DNA of 64,000 bases from positions 248,001-312,000 of the forward strand of contig OY762224.2 in assembly GCA_963665265.2 (NCBI GenBank), written 5' to 3'. This document shows positions 33,936-43,406 of this stretch, one piece after another (position 1 is the first letter of the stretch; each line of letters opens with the position of its first letter). A program made the position numbers and the translations under genes. This stretch comes from CAXXHQ01 sp963665265. Lineage in GTDB: Bacteria; Planctomycetota; Planctomycetia; Pirellulales; Thermoguttaceae. Under the pieces are notes generated by a model. That model had not been told where the DNA came from. It saw nothing but the letters and a program-made list of their open reading frames with translations, and made no database searches.

Positions 33936-35261
33936 TTACATGCTTCGTTTATCGAGGACTCGCTTCGCCTTGCCAGCGAAGCGTTCGAGCGTTTGCGGAG
34001 CAACGAGATTGACGGTCATATGAATGCCGGTGATCGACTGGATTTGCCGACCGATCTTGTCCCGTAATCCTTGCATGTCGCTCATTTTGTCGGAAAATCT
34101 TTCGGGCAATACCTCGACGTGAACCGTAACTTCGTCGAGAACTGTCGGACGATCGACTTCAATAAGGTAGTGCGGCGCGGCGCCTTCAACCCGCAGTAAC
34201 GCCTCTTCGACCTGCGAAGGAAAGACGTTCACGCCTCGAAGAATCAACATGTCATCGGTGCGCCCCATCACGCGGCTCATTAAGACGCCGGTTCGACCGC
34301 AAGGGCAAGGCGTTCGATCCAAGCTGGCGATGTCGCGAGTTCTGTAACGGATAATCGGCATCGCCTCTTTCGTCAACGACGTGAAGACCAACTCGCCCGG
34401 CTCGCCGTCAGGAACCGGCTCCAGCGTGTCGGGATTCACGCATTCGACGATGAAGTGATCCTCTTGAATATGCATGCCGCGTCGCGCGCAGCATTCCCCG
34501 CTCACGCCCGGGCCAATCACTTCGCTCAATCCGTAATTATTAAAAGCGAGAATTTTCAACTGCGATTCAATCGCGATGCGCATGTCTTCGGTCCAAGGCT
34601 CGCCCCCGAAATGGGCGAACTTTAAGTTCAACGACATCGGATCGATCCCTTCCGACACGACTACTTCGGCAATATTGAGCGCATAGCTCGGCGTGCAGAT
34701 GAGAACGTCGGTCTCTAAGTCCTGCATGAGCATGATTTGCCGCAATGTGTTGCCGGAACCGACGGGGAGCGTCGCGGCGCCGACTTTTTCGATCCCGTAG
34801 TGCAGACCGAATCCGCCCGTAAAAAGTCCATAGCCGAAAGAGATTTGCGCGGTGTGATGCGGTTGAAGTCCGCCAGCCGTCAGAAATCGAGCGCAAAGAT
34901 TCGACCAGGTTTCCATGTCGGCCTTGGAGTAGGCGACGAAGGTCGGCTTGCCCGTCGTCCCTGACGAACCGTGAAAGCGTGCGATTTTCTCGCGCGGAAT
35001 CGCTAAAAATCCCAGAGGATAACTCTCCCGCATGTCGTCCTTGACGGTGAACGGCAGACGCCGCAAATCGTCGAGCGAGCGAATCGTCTCGGGGGTGACG
35101 CCGTTCTCGGCCAGCTTCCTTTTGTAAAATGGCGACGCCAAAGCGCGAGAAACCGTCTCGCGCAAACGATCCAATTGCAACGCACGGCGGTCGTTGGGCG
35201 CCATCGTCTCGGCGACGTCCCAGATGCGATTTTCCAAAGTTACCTTTGCCGATTTCAACAT
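33936..35261 (-). CDS. PaaK-family phenylacetate-CoA ligase-like enzyme (copy 2)
   Basis: This is an adenylate-forming aryl-CoA ligase of the same family as the 7811-9082 gene. FHGSSGTTGKPTFVAYSKAD is the ATP loop (about 92-111), NNYGLSEVIGPG the aryl/adenine motif, and GRTDDMLILRGVNVFPSQVE the C-terminal hinge region. At 441 aa it is complete. The neighbouring upstream gene encodes an ACT-domain protein on the same strand, separated by about 90 bases of repeats. An ACT plus PaaK pairing is frequent in bacteria and often goes with aromatic amino-acid catabolism; here no oxidoreductase partner is seen. The start ATG 35261 begins MLKSAKVTLENRIWD. Confidence 0.9.
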   Translation of the reverse strand: MLKSAKVTLENRIWDVAETMAPNDRRALQLDRLRETVSRALASPFYKRKLAENGVTPETIRSLDDLRRLPFTVKDDMRESYPLGFLAIPREKIARFHGSSGTTGKPTFVAYSKADMETWSNLCARFLTAGGLQPHHTAQISFGYGLFTGGFGLHYGIEKVGAATLPVGSGNTLRQIMLMQDLETDVLICTPSYALNIAEVVVSEGIDPMSLNLKFAHFGGEPWTEDMRIAIESQLKILAFNNYGLSEVIGPGVSGECCARRGMHIQEDHFIVECVNPDTLEPVPDGEPGELVFTSLTKEAMPIIRYRTRDIASLDRTPCPCGRTGVLMSRVMGRTDDMLILRGVNVFPSQVEEALLRVEGAAPHYLIEVDRPTVLDEVTVHVEVLPERFSDKMSDMQGLRDKIGRQIQSITGIHMTVNLVAPQTLERFAGKAKRVLDKRSM

Positions 35262-35288
35262 TTTTTCTAACGCTAATCCTCTCCTGCG

Positions 35289-35350
35289 TCATGCACGGGA
35301 GTGCATGAACTACTTCTACGCCCTATGCCCCAATCCCTATGCCCTACCCT
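35289..35350. repeat. palindrome plus heptamer-like G-rich repeat between ACT and paaK copy 2
   Basis: TCATGCAC-GGGA-GTGCATGA (35289-35308) is a perfect 8-bp palindrome. Between 35320 and 35350 degenerate heptamers give, in the sense of the ACT gene, a TAA stop codon immediately followed by GGGTAGGGCATAGGG and two further G tracts, again enough for a quadruplex. Confidence 0.75.
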
Positions 35351-35790
35351 TATGCTTCCGCGCGGTTATACAGTTCGACCGGCCCGACGACGTTGACCCC
35401 CTTCGATTCGAGGACATTGACCGCAGCGTCGGGATTGTCGAAACGGAAAACCATGATCGCCTTGTCTTCGTTGCGGAAGGTGAAGGCGTACATATATTCG
35501 ACGTTGATCTTCGCCGCTTCGAGGATAAGAAGTATCTCGGCCAAGCCGCCGGGTCGATCGGCCACCTCGGTGGCCAAAACCTCGGTCACGTTCACCACGT
35601 TGCCGGCCTTTTCTAAAGCCTCCTTGGCCTTCTCCCAATCACGTACGATGACGCGAAGGATGCCAAACTGCTGGGTGTCGGCCAGCGCCAACGTTAGTAT
35701 GTTCACCCCCGCTTCGGCCAACGTCTTGCAGACGGAGCTAAGGTGTCCGGGTTTGTTTTCCAAAAACAACGAAAGCTGCTTGGTCTTCAT
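35350..35790 (-). CDS. tandem ACT-domain protein
   Basis: Two ACT domains make up the 146 residues: KQLSLFLENKPGHLSSVCKTLAEAGVNIL (about 3-31) and VLATEVADRPGGLAEILLILEAAKINVEYMYAF (about 70-102). ACT domains bind amino acids at dimer interfaces and regulate enzymes. As a free-standing protein it may sense an aromatic or branched-chain amino acid and act on the adjacent PaaK-type ligase; this is inferred from position. The stop codon is directly abutted by G-rich heptamer repeats. Confidence 0.88.
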   Translation of the reverse strand: MKTKQLSLFLENKPGHLSSVCKTLAEAGVNILTLALADTQQFGILRVIVRDWEKAKEALEKAGNVVNVTEVLATEVADRPGGLAEILLILEAAKINVEYMYAFTFRNEDKAIMVFRFDNPDAAVNVLESKGVNVVGPVELYNRAEA

Positions 35791-36311
35791 GGCCTCGCCT
35801 CGAGAATTCGTTTGAAGATCGGGTAAATTACTTGTATATCACGGAAAAAACGCGGCCCGTCCAAAGCCGCTCAGATTCGACGAAAAGCCGAATCGGACAA
35901 GAAAGCATTATTATAATCAATGCGTTTTCGGATGATAGCGGGCGGAAAATTAGGCGCCGGACATAAGGATTAGGGCATAGGGAGCGAGAATAGGGGCATA
36001 ATACGTGAACTGGTTTGGTTTTCCTCCCTAAACCGATCTTTTTCCTCCCTTTATGCAAGAGAGGGGACGCTTTTGGCGTAAGATTCAGATATCCGCCGGA
36101 ACCCAAAAATTTCTGCTTCACGGCGACAGATTTGAAATAAACGCCCTTCGGGCTCCCGAATCACTTGATGGCTGGACGGAAAGCGAATCCATTTCGCAGT
36201 TAAAAGATCTCCAACTTGCCTTAATAATGCGGAGGCGGCGAAGACTCAAAGAATCCTTTGCGCGACTTCAGTCGCAACAGAATTGCGATCACTCACATAT
36301 GGACGGCTACT
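35791..36311. other. gap of about 520 bases without a recognised gene
   Basis: This divergent spacer lies between the ACT and GH43-like genes. It holds one short heptamer stretch in the opposite orientation (TTAGGGCATAGGG near 35969, then TAGGGGCATA near 35991), which is not attached to a stop codon. Nothing else was recognised. Confidence 0.4.
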
Positions 36312-38216
36312 ATGAATAAATTTCTGTTAACTAGTTGTGTGCTTTTCACCTGTGCAACGGGGGCTATTTTTACTCCGCCGCTCTCAGCGGAAACCGTGAC
36401 CATAAATACCGGCGGCGCCATATGGAAAGACACGAACGGAAATCAGATCAACGCCCACGGCGGATGCATCATTAAGGTCGGAGATACATTTTATTGGTTC
36501 GGTGAAAATCAAACGGCTACAAAAAAGAAGAGCAGCGGAGTGAATTGCTACTCTTCCGTCGATCTCGTTCATTGGGAGTTCCGCCGCCAGGTCCTCTCGC
36601 AAAAAGACCCGGGGCTCGAGGACAGCCAATTTGAAAGACCCAAAGTCCTCTACAACGACAAAACTAAAAAATTTGTCCTCTGGGCCCATCGCGAGAATCT
36701 CCATGATTACTCGGACGCGCAAGCTATTGTGGCTCAATGCGATAAGCCGGACGGCGAATACCGTCTTGTCAAAATGTTTCGCCCATTCGACGACAAAGGC
36801 GATGTCAAGGATCATGGCAAGCCCGGTTATATGTCGCTTGATTGCACTCTATTCCAAGATGATGACGGGACAGGATGGTTCATTTCCTCCTCAAACGTTA
36901 ATTCGGATTTAATGCTCTACAAGCTTTCCCCCGACTATTACGACACCATCGAGAGCTATAACATATTGCCGCAAGCCAGACGCGAATCGCCCGCTTTGTT
37001 CAAACGCAACGGAAAGTATTACCTACTCACATCGGCCTGCACAAGTTGGAATTTCAATTACAATACGTTGCAAGAAGCGGAGAAGATCACCGGTCCCTAC
37101 GGGCCTCAGCGAGGTTTAATCACCCGCGTCGGCGATTCGACCTTCAACAGCCAGGTTTGCTACGTCTTTCCGATTCGTGGCAGCAAAGGCGTCACGTACA
37201 TGTTCATGGCGGACCGTTGGAAAGCGTGGAATTTACCGAATTCCCGAAATATCTGGCTCCCCTTGCGATTCGATAACGACGCATTTTTGCCGATGGCGTG
37301 GGGCGATAGTTGGCGAATTAATCTTGAAACGGGCGAGGCCGCTTTCCCGTTAGACCCCGAGCCCAGCGACGATAATATCGCCAAAAATAAGCCTGTTCTT
37401 TGCGATAAAAACAATGAACGCAATGGAAAAGAGCCTTATCGAATTGTGGACGGCGATAAGAAAAAAGGATGGGCCGCCGAGACCGGCGAAGCGCCGCAAC
37501 AGATTAAAATCGATTTAGGAAAAACCTTCCCGCTTCGTGAATCCAAAATTACATGGGAAGGAAATAAGCGAGCGTATCAGTACTATATCGAAACCTCACA
37601 AGATGACCTCAATTGGACGAAAGTCGTCGACCGGACGGATAACAGCGCTCTTGCCGGCGACAACAACGATCCTATTCACTGCGACGCTCGATACGCCCGA
37701 TTAACTATTACCGGCAAAGGCGATGGAATGTGGTTCTGGGCCGCATGCGAGGAATGGGAGCTAATTAGCGAAAAAGAAAACGTCGCCTTAAATAAAAAAG
37801 TCACCGCCAGTTCGGCCGAATGGGGACGGTACGCGGAAAAAATCAACGACGGCGACTTTGGCGCCCATTGGGCCACTAACGACGACAAACCCGGTCACTG
37901 GGCGAAAATTGACCTTGGAAAAATCGTCGATATCGGCGCCTGCCGAATCGTATGGCAAAATCCCGGGTACGTTTATCGATACCTCATCGAAGTTTCCGAC
38001 GACGGCGACGCCTGGAAAAAAGTTATTGACCAGTCGGCAAACGAGAAGGTCGTTCGAACGCCAGTGCATGCTTTCAACGCACGAGGAAGATACGTTCGGC
38101 TGACCTTGGCGACTCCGGACGACGGTTGCTGGCCCGCCGTCGCCGAAATGGAAGTATTCCCGCAAGGCAAGAAACCGCCTGAGCAGCAATACACTCGGTT
38201 TCGCGCCAGCGATTAA
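36312..38216 (+). CDS. secreted GH43-like hydrolase with two discoidin (F5/8 type C) domains
   Basis: A signal peptide (MNKFLLTSCVLFTCATGAIF, cleaved after PPLSA) is followed by a five-bladed propeller-like domain of the GH43 type: INAHGGCIIKVGDTFYWFGE near the start, SQFERPKVLYND, and a DCTLFQDDDGTGWFI block whose acids fit the family. The enzymes act on arabinans, xylans or beta-galactans; the exact substrate is unclear. Residues from about 355 to 490 and from 495 to 625 form two discoidin-type carbohydrate-binding domains (NIAKNKPVLCD onward, and NVALNKKVTASSAEWG onward). ATG 36312 gives the signal peptide; a longer frame from 36258 does not. At 634 aa it appears complete. Confidence 0.85.
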   Translation: MNKFLLTSCVLFTCATGAIFTPPLSAETVTINTGGAIWKDTNGNQINAHGGCIIKVGDTFYWFGENQTATKKKSSGVNCYSSVDLVHWEFRRQVLSQKDPGLEDSQFERPKVLYNDKTKKFVLWAHRENLHDYSDAQAIVAQCDKPDGEYRLVKMFRPFDDKGDVKDHGKPGYMSLDCTLFQDDDGTGWFISSSNVNSDLMLYKLSPDYYDTIESYNILPQARRESPALFKRNGKYYLLTSACTSWNFNYNTLQEAEKITGPYGPQRGLITRVGDSTFNSQVCYVFPIRGSKGVTYMFMADRWKAWNLPNSRNIWLPLRFDNDAFLPMAWGDSWRINLETGEAAFPLDPEPSDDNIAKNKPVLCDKNNERNGKEPYRIVDGDKKKGWAAETGEAPQQIKIDLGKTFPLRESKITWEGNKRAYQYYIETSQDDLNWTKVVDRTDNSALAGDNNDPIHCDARYARLTITGKGDGMWFWAACEEWELISEKENVALNKKVTASSAEWGRYAEKINDGDFGAHWATNDDKPGHWAKIDLGKIVDIGACRIVWQNPGYVYRYLIEVSDDGDAWKKVIDQSANEKVVRTPVHAFNARGRYVRLTLATPDDGCWPAVAEMEVFPQGKKPPEQQYTRFRASD

Positions 38217-38313
38217 TAGCGAGGACGGCGCAGGAGCGCTTGATTCGATCTGATCCGCGACTACCTTGCGAAATCAACCTCAGCCATATTCGCTACGACG
38301 ATGTGCGCATAAT

Positions 38314-41300
38314 CTACCTTCGACGCGATGCGACGAACGCGCCGACGGTCGCCGCCGCGACCAGCAAAACCAACGTCATAGGCTCGGGAACGGCTTCGGC
38401 CGAGACGCCAGACGCTGAAACCGTCGATGACGTAGCGTCCGCTGCGCTCGGCTCGCCGCTTCCGCCCAAAATCAACGTGTCTTGCACCAAACAAGCGACT
38501 GTCAGTACGGTCGTCCCAGTGACGGTCGTCGTGCCGGAACCGGTGATGGTATCCGCCGTAACGGCGGAGTCACTGCTCAACACCAACGCTCCGTCGTTCG
38601 TAAAGGTCGTGCCGGCTATCGTTGCGCCGCTGCTAAGAAGCAGCGTTCCGGCGTTAATCGCGGTCGCGCCCGTATAAGTATTCGTTCCGCTCAAAGTTAG
38701 TTTGCCGGTTCCCATTTTGGTCAACGTTCCTGTGCCGGAGATCGTTCGGGAATAGGTAAGCGAATTGCCCAGATTAAATACCAATGACGCGGAGTTCTTA
38801 ACGCTACTGGCGAACGATGTATCATCCGTTCCGTTGCCAATTTGCATGGTTCCGGTGCCGACAGTGGTTAGTCCCGTATAGGAGTTCGATCCGCTAAGCG
38901 TCAGTTTGCCGGTTCCCGTTTTCGTCAGCGCTCCAGCGCCGGAGATCGCGCCGGAATAGTCGAGCGAGTCGCCGAGATTGAAAATCATCGTGCCGGAGTT
39001 TTTGACGCCGACGCTGGCGAACGAGACGAACTTTAATCCGTTGCCGATTTGCAGCGTTCCGGCGCCGATCACGGTCGAGCCGGTGTAGGTGTTTTCGCCG
39101 GTTAAAGTCAACGTGCCGACTCCGGACTTCGTCATTGATCCGGTTCCGGAAATGACGCCGGAATAGGTAATCGAATCGGAATGATTGAAAATTAATGATC
39201 CGTAGTTCTTAACCGCCGCGCTGGCAAGCGAGGCGCCCGAAGAGCCGCTGCCGAGCTGCAGCGTTCCGGCGCCGATCGTTGTGACTCCGGAATAGGTATT
39301 TCTCCCATTCAATACCAATTTGCCGGAGCCGACTTTGGTTAATGCGCTGGGGGAGCCGTAGCCGGAGGCGTTGTCCTCGATGGAATTGTTTATAACGATA
39401 TCGCTCGTCATCGTCGCGGCGACTAGGTCCAAGCCTGAACCAATAACGACGAAGAGGTTATAGGTCGATCCTCCAATCGTCAACGTTCCCGTGCCGGTGT
39501 TCAAGAGGCCGTTAACGGTCAACGTCGTGTTGGAGTTGCTGTACTGAACGGCGGCTCCGGCGCCGGCGTAGTTAATGGTATTGACGTTACGAGTGTACCC
39601 CATGACCGCCCACGCGCCCGAGGAAGTGACTCTGTAATTTACCGTGCTCGTGTCGCCCGACGGAATTCCGCCGAAAGAGGCGGTTCCGGCTTCCGCCGTG
39701 GCGCCCGAATAACCGGCGATCGTTCCGCCGCTGTTGCATGCGTAGAGCGTATTTGCGCCCGTTCCGACGAACGCCCATGCGCCGAGAATGCCGTTGACGT
39801 TGGCGCTTGTGGTCGTAACGCCGCCTGATTCGGTGAAGGTGACGGCGCCGCCGACTGTTCGTGTGATAGCGCCTAAGGCGAGCGTGCCGCCGCTAACCGT
39901 GTTGCTGATCGTCGAGGCGCCGCCGCCGACCGTCAAGCCGGAGATCGTCTGAGTTGTAACGCTCGGGTTCGAGTAAATGAAAGTTCCGCCGTTGATCGTC
40001 AAAGCGCTGCTGGAGCTTAATCGTCCCGTCAATAAGAACGTCGAGCCGACGTTAATTTTCACTGCGCTGACGGAGCTTAATGTGCCTGACAACGACAGCG
40101 TGCCTGCGTTTACTACCGTATCGCCCGTATAGCTATTGCTGCCCGAGAGGGTCAGCGTTCCAAGGCCTTCTTTTGAAATTCCGCCTAGTCCGCTGACGTT
40201 GCCGCCGATCGTAATATCTCCGCCGCCGGCGGTCGTCTGAATCGTTCGCGAGTTCGGCGCGCCTCTTAGTAAGGATATGTCGTCGTTAATGGTCTGAAGA
40301 TTCGTGCTGCTGTTCGTAATCGCCCCGGCAAGCGAAAAACCGTTCGCCCCCGTCGTGCCGGGAGTGATCGTATAGGCCGACGCGGCCGAAGTGAAGGTTA
40401 GGCCGGAAACGGCGAACGAGCTTGTCGTCATAACGTCGTCGTTTAGCGTCGCGCCCGACGTCCCTGCGGCGCCGAAAATCAACGCATCGCCGCTAGTGGG
40501 CGCAACTGACCAATTTGCGTTGCCCGACAAGCTAGTCGAAGAATCGCCGCCCCAAGTGACGGTCGCCGATTTAGCGACGACCGTCAAGGCGTTGGTCGAT
40601 TCGGAATAAGTTAAGCCGTTAAGATAGTCATGCCAAATTCCGTTGAATTTTGAAAAACCGTCGACGCCGAAGGTATTGCCGTAAGTCACGTTGGCGGCAT
40701 TGACGAGCTTCCAGGAGTCGCCAATCGCGGAACTGGCGTTTGTCGTATCCAGATCGAAAACGCCGTTCAGCGCAACGGCTGTTGCGCTGGCGCCGCTGAC
40801 GGCGTTGTTCACGCCGTTCGCGCCGATGGCGAACTTCATATTCGCATTCCGGGCGAGCGCGAACTTGCCAAGCACGTTTATATTGCCGGTGAAGTCGTTA
40901 TTCGAGGAGACCAGCGTGACGTTGTTCGTGGCGGACTGAATCGTGAGATTCGCCGTTCCGTGCAGGTCCGCGAGGACGTTGATATTGCCGTTTAAGGCGC
41001 AAATGTAGGAGGCCGATTTGACGGTCAGATTTCCCGCGAGCTGGAAGAGGTCGGCCGTGCCGTTGGAACTGATCTGGCGAATCGATCCTCCGTCGAGAAT
41101 GAGGTTGTCGAAGGTGATGACGGCGGAAGTTCCGACGCCTTTAAATAAGAGACCGCCGCCTGTCAAATCGCCGCTATTGTTGAGCGTGAGCGAGTCGCCT
41201 GCGAACTTAAAACTGTAAGTACTTGCAACCGTGCGAATTCCGTAATTGCCGGTGAAATAGGATGCGCCGGAGTGCGCGAAATGGCCGTCGCTCCAGCAGG

Positions 41301-41919
41301 GAGCGCTATTAAACGCCGAATAACCCATGAGGTCGGACGCCGTCAAAGAAACCGTCGTAGCGGTCGACTTGTATACGGTGGCGGTAAGTCCCATGTCGGC
41401 GCGAATGGCGAAGAGCATCGCCACGTCACGATCGATATCCGCCGATTCCGTGTCGTAATTCAATCCGTAGGGCCAGAAGTGGATCGTATCGCCGCAAAGG
41501 CGGGAACCAATTCCGAAGAACTGCTGCATGAGCGCCGTCGCATTCACTCCGTTCCAGCGCCCTTCGATCATCAATCCGCCCCAGGCGGAGTATGTGCCGC
41601 TCCCCAAATAATGGCAAAGCTCGTGTTCGGTGACTCGTTCGTTCGGATAGGTGCCGCCGTAGCCAATGCTCCCCAAATAGCTCGACTGCGCGGTCGGAAT
41701 CCCGGAGCTGTAATACGCGTAGACGTTGTAGTCGCCGACGTAGCCGTACGCGTTCACGCGAGCGCAGACGGCGGTTAATGCGGCGGCGGCCGCGTTCGAT
41801 CGGTCGGTCGTGTCCCAGGTTCCGCCGATGGTGTAGGAAAGCGCCGCTTTCGCGGGATTCACGCAAGAGACGATCAAAAACGCCGTAGCGAAGCCCGCAA
41901 ACAATTTCATACGAAACAT
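38314..41919 (-). CDS. PEP-CTERM surface protein: metalloprotease-like head plus autotransporter-type strand repeats
   Basis: The 1201-aa protein starts with a signal peptide (MFRMKLFAGFATAFLIVSC). A head domain (about 25-190) contains ERVTEHELCHYLGSGTYSAWGG, where HELCH fits the HExxH zinc-protease motif. After this comes a long beta-rich region with repeats of the autotransporter-associated strand type: units such as GKLTLSGSNSYTGLTTVGTG occur several times between about residues 585 and 1140. The C-terminus is a PEP-CTERM sorting signal: VPEPMTLV, a hydrophobic helix, then ASRRR. The protein is probably sorted and released or anchored at the surface by an exosortase, not seen in this window. 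The strand repeats suggest a long beta-helix. The coding end is convergent with the GH43-like gene. Confidence 0.9.
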   Translation of the reverse strand: MFRMKLFAGFATAFLIVSCVNPAKAALSYTIGGTWDTTDRSNAAAAALTAVCARVNAYGYVGDYNVYAYYSSGIPTAQSSYLGSIGYGGTYPNERVTEHELCHYLGSGTYSAWGGLMIEGRWNGVNATALMQQFFGIGSRLCGDTIHFWPYGLNYDTESADIDRDVAMLFAIRADMGLTATVYKSTATTVSLTASDLMGYSAFNSAPCWSDGHFAHSGASYFTGNYGIRTVASTYSFKFAGDSLTLNNSGDLTGGGLLFKGVGTSAVITFDNLILDGGSIRQISSNGTADLFQLAGNLTVKSASYICALNGNINVLADLHGTANLTIQSATNNVTLVSSNNDFTGNINVLGKFALARNANMKFAIGANGVNNAVSGASATAVALNGVFDLDTTNASSAIGDSWKLVNAANVTYGNTFGVDGFSKFNGIWHDYLNGLTYSESTNALTVVAKSATVTWGGDSSTSLSGNANWSVAPTSGDALIFGAAGTSGATLNDDVMTTSSFAVSGLTFTSAASAYTITPGTTGANGFSLAGAITNSSTNLQTINDDISLLRGAPNSRTIQTTAGGGDITIGGNVSGLGGISKEGLGTLTLSGSNSYTGDTVVNAGTLSLSGTLSSVSAVKINVGSTFLLTGRLSSSSALTINGGTFIYSNPSVTTQTISGLTVGGGASTISNTVSGGTLALGAITRTVGGAVTFTESGGVTTTSANVNGILGAWAFVGTGANTLYACNSGGTIAGYSGATAEAGTASFGGIPSGDTSTVNYRVTSSGAWAVMGYTRNVNTINYAGAGAAVQYSNSNTTLTVNGLLNTGTGTLTIGGSTYNLFVVIGSGLDLVAATMTSDIVINNSIEDNASGYGSPSALTKVGSGKLVLNGRNTYSGVTTIGAGTLQLGSGSSGASLASAAVKNYGSLIFNHSDSITYSGVISGTGSMTKSGVGTLTLTGENTYTGSTVIGAGTLQIGNGLKFVSFASVGVKNSGTMIFNLGDSLDYSGAISGAGALTKTGTGKLTLSGSNSYTGLTTVGTGTMQIGNGTDDTSFASSVKNSASLVFNLGNSLTYSRTISGTGTLTKMGTGKLTLSGTNTYTGATAINAGTLLLSSGATIAGTTFTNDGALVLSSDSAVTADTITGSGTTTVTGTTVLTVACLVQDTLILGGSGEPSAADATSSTVSASGVSAEAVPEPMTLVLLVAAATVGAFVASRRR

Positions 41920-42223
41920 TTGAGTCTAACCTACTTACTCGTGACAGAAAAACGGCAACCAAAAACGTCTGGAAAATGTTCCGCGATTCGATTTAACCGC
42001 GCACAGCATTAAACGGACCGCTTATCACCTTCGATCAGCGAAAATACAAAAGAAAGGCTCATAAAAGGCTGTATTGCTGAAGAAAAACGGCCAACCGCGC
42101 ATAGTGCCGCCAGAGTGCATTCTGCTCATTTTTTGCGATAATTGCAAGAAAAATGCATGCAAAACTACATCTCCCATAGCCCGCACGGACTAAGCAAACG
42201 CCAACCCGCCCGACTGAGGGGCA

Positions 42224-42252
42224 TTAACTTCCGCCCTCCCGCCGGATATACT
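42224..42252 (+). promoter_or_regulatory. possible promoter of the flotillin-like gene
   Basis: TTAACT (42224-42229) and TATACT (42247-42252) are separated by 17 bases; matches to consensus are 4 and 5 of 6. The start codon lies about 80 bases downstream. The remainder of the gap 41920-42331 shows no gene. Confidence 0.5.
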
Positions 42253-42331
42253 ACTTCAGAGTTTGCGCCTATTTCTGGCTGCAAACGCCCTTTTCAAAAT
42301 CCAACCTAGCGCCAAAACGCGGAGAGATGAT

Positions 42332-43339
42332 ATGAACGGCGATTTGCTCCCCCTGTTCGCCCAAGGCTTCAACTTCGAAGACCCGCGCACGCTTGGCTGG
42401 CTGCTCGGCGGCGGTGTTCTTTTAATCGGCGGCGGCATTATCGCGCTGGTCTTCCTCAACTTCGGCGGATTGTGGTTCCAGGCGTATATGTCGAGCGCCA
42501 ACGTGAGCATGTGGAGCCTGATCGGCATGAGCCTGCGTCGTGTGAACGCGCGCACGATCGTCAAGGCGAAAATCATGGCGATGCAGTCGGGCATCGGCAC
42601 GGAAAGCGACACCGGCGTGACCACCCGTCGTTTGGAGGCGCATTATCTGGCCGGCGGAAACGTTCTGGCCGTCATTCAATCGATCATCGCCGCGCATCGG
42701 GCCGACATCGACCTCGACTTCGATCGGGCGGCGGCCATCGACCTGGCAGGGCGCGACGTCGTCGACGCCGTGCAGACAAGCGTGAATCCGAAGGTCATCG
42801 AGTGCCCCGATCCGAAACGCTCCGCCCGCAACACATTGAGCGCGATCGCTAAGAACGGCGTCGAATTAAAAGTTCGCGCGCGAGTCACCGTCCGCACCAA
42901 TATTGAGCAGCTCATCGGCGGCGCCACCGAAGAGACGATCATCGCCCGAGTCGGCGAGGGAATCATCACAGCCATCGGTTCGTCGGGAAGTCATTTGGAA
43001 GTGATGGAGAATCCGGACAAGATTTCAAAGGCGGTGCTTGATCGCGGCCTCGACGCGCAATCGATGTTCGAGATCGTGTCGATCGACATCGCCGACATCG
43101 ACGTGGGCGAGAACATCGGCGCTCGACTGCAGGCCGATCAAGCCGAAGCCGACACGCGAGTGGCTCGGGCGAAGGCCGAGGAACGCCGCGCGATGGCCGC
43201 CGCTCGCGAACAAGAGATGAAGGCCCAAGTGGCGAGAAATCGCGCGAACGTGGTTCTGGCCGAAGCCGAAGTTCCGCTGGCGATGGCCGCCGCCTTCCGC
43301 GAAGGAAATCTGGTGATCAAGCCCGAGGCGGTTAAGTAA
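42332..43339 (+). CDS. floA: flotillin-like SPFH protein
   Basis: FloA-type proteins form membrane microdomain scaffolds. An N-terminal membrane hairpin (about residues 17-50: GWLLGGGVLLIGGGIIALVF and the following hydrophobic stretch) precedes the SPFH domain and a long Ala/Glu-rich coiled coil (QADQAEADTRVARAKAEERR onward, about 260-320). ARVTVRTNIEQLIGGATEETI matches the bacterial FloA/YqfA group. At 335 aa the length is normal. ATG 42332 has GGAGAG five bases upstream; the upstream frame from 42263 is not conserved-looking. A NfeD partner gene, often adjacent, is absent here. The AraC-type regulator gene follows after 67 bases, but co-transcription is uncertain. Confidence 0.92.
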   Translation: MNGDLLPLFAQGFNFEDPRTLGWLLGGGVLLIGGGIIALVFLNFGGLWFQAYMSSANVSMWSLIGMSLRRVNARTIVKAKIMAMQSGIGTESDTGVTTRRLEAHYLAGGNVLAVIQSIIAAHRADIDLDFDRAAAIDLAGRDVVDAVQTSVNPKVIECPDPKRSARNTLSAIAKNGVELKVRARVTVRTNIEQLIGGATEETIIARVGEGIITAIGSSGSHLEVMENPDKISKAVLDRGLDAQSMFEIVSIDIADIDVGENIGARLQADQAEADTRVARAKAEERRAMAAAREQEMKAQVARNRANVVLAEAEVPLAMAAAFREGNLVIKPEAVK

Positions 43340-43406
43340 AAATCCGCAGTTTTCCGTCGTGCGTAGCTCAAACACGGCCTCGCCGTAATCAACTATCCTT
43401 CTTTCC

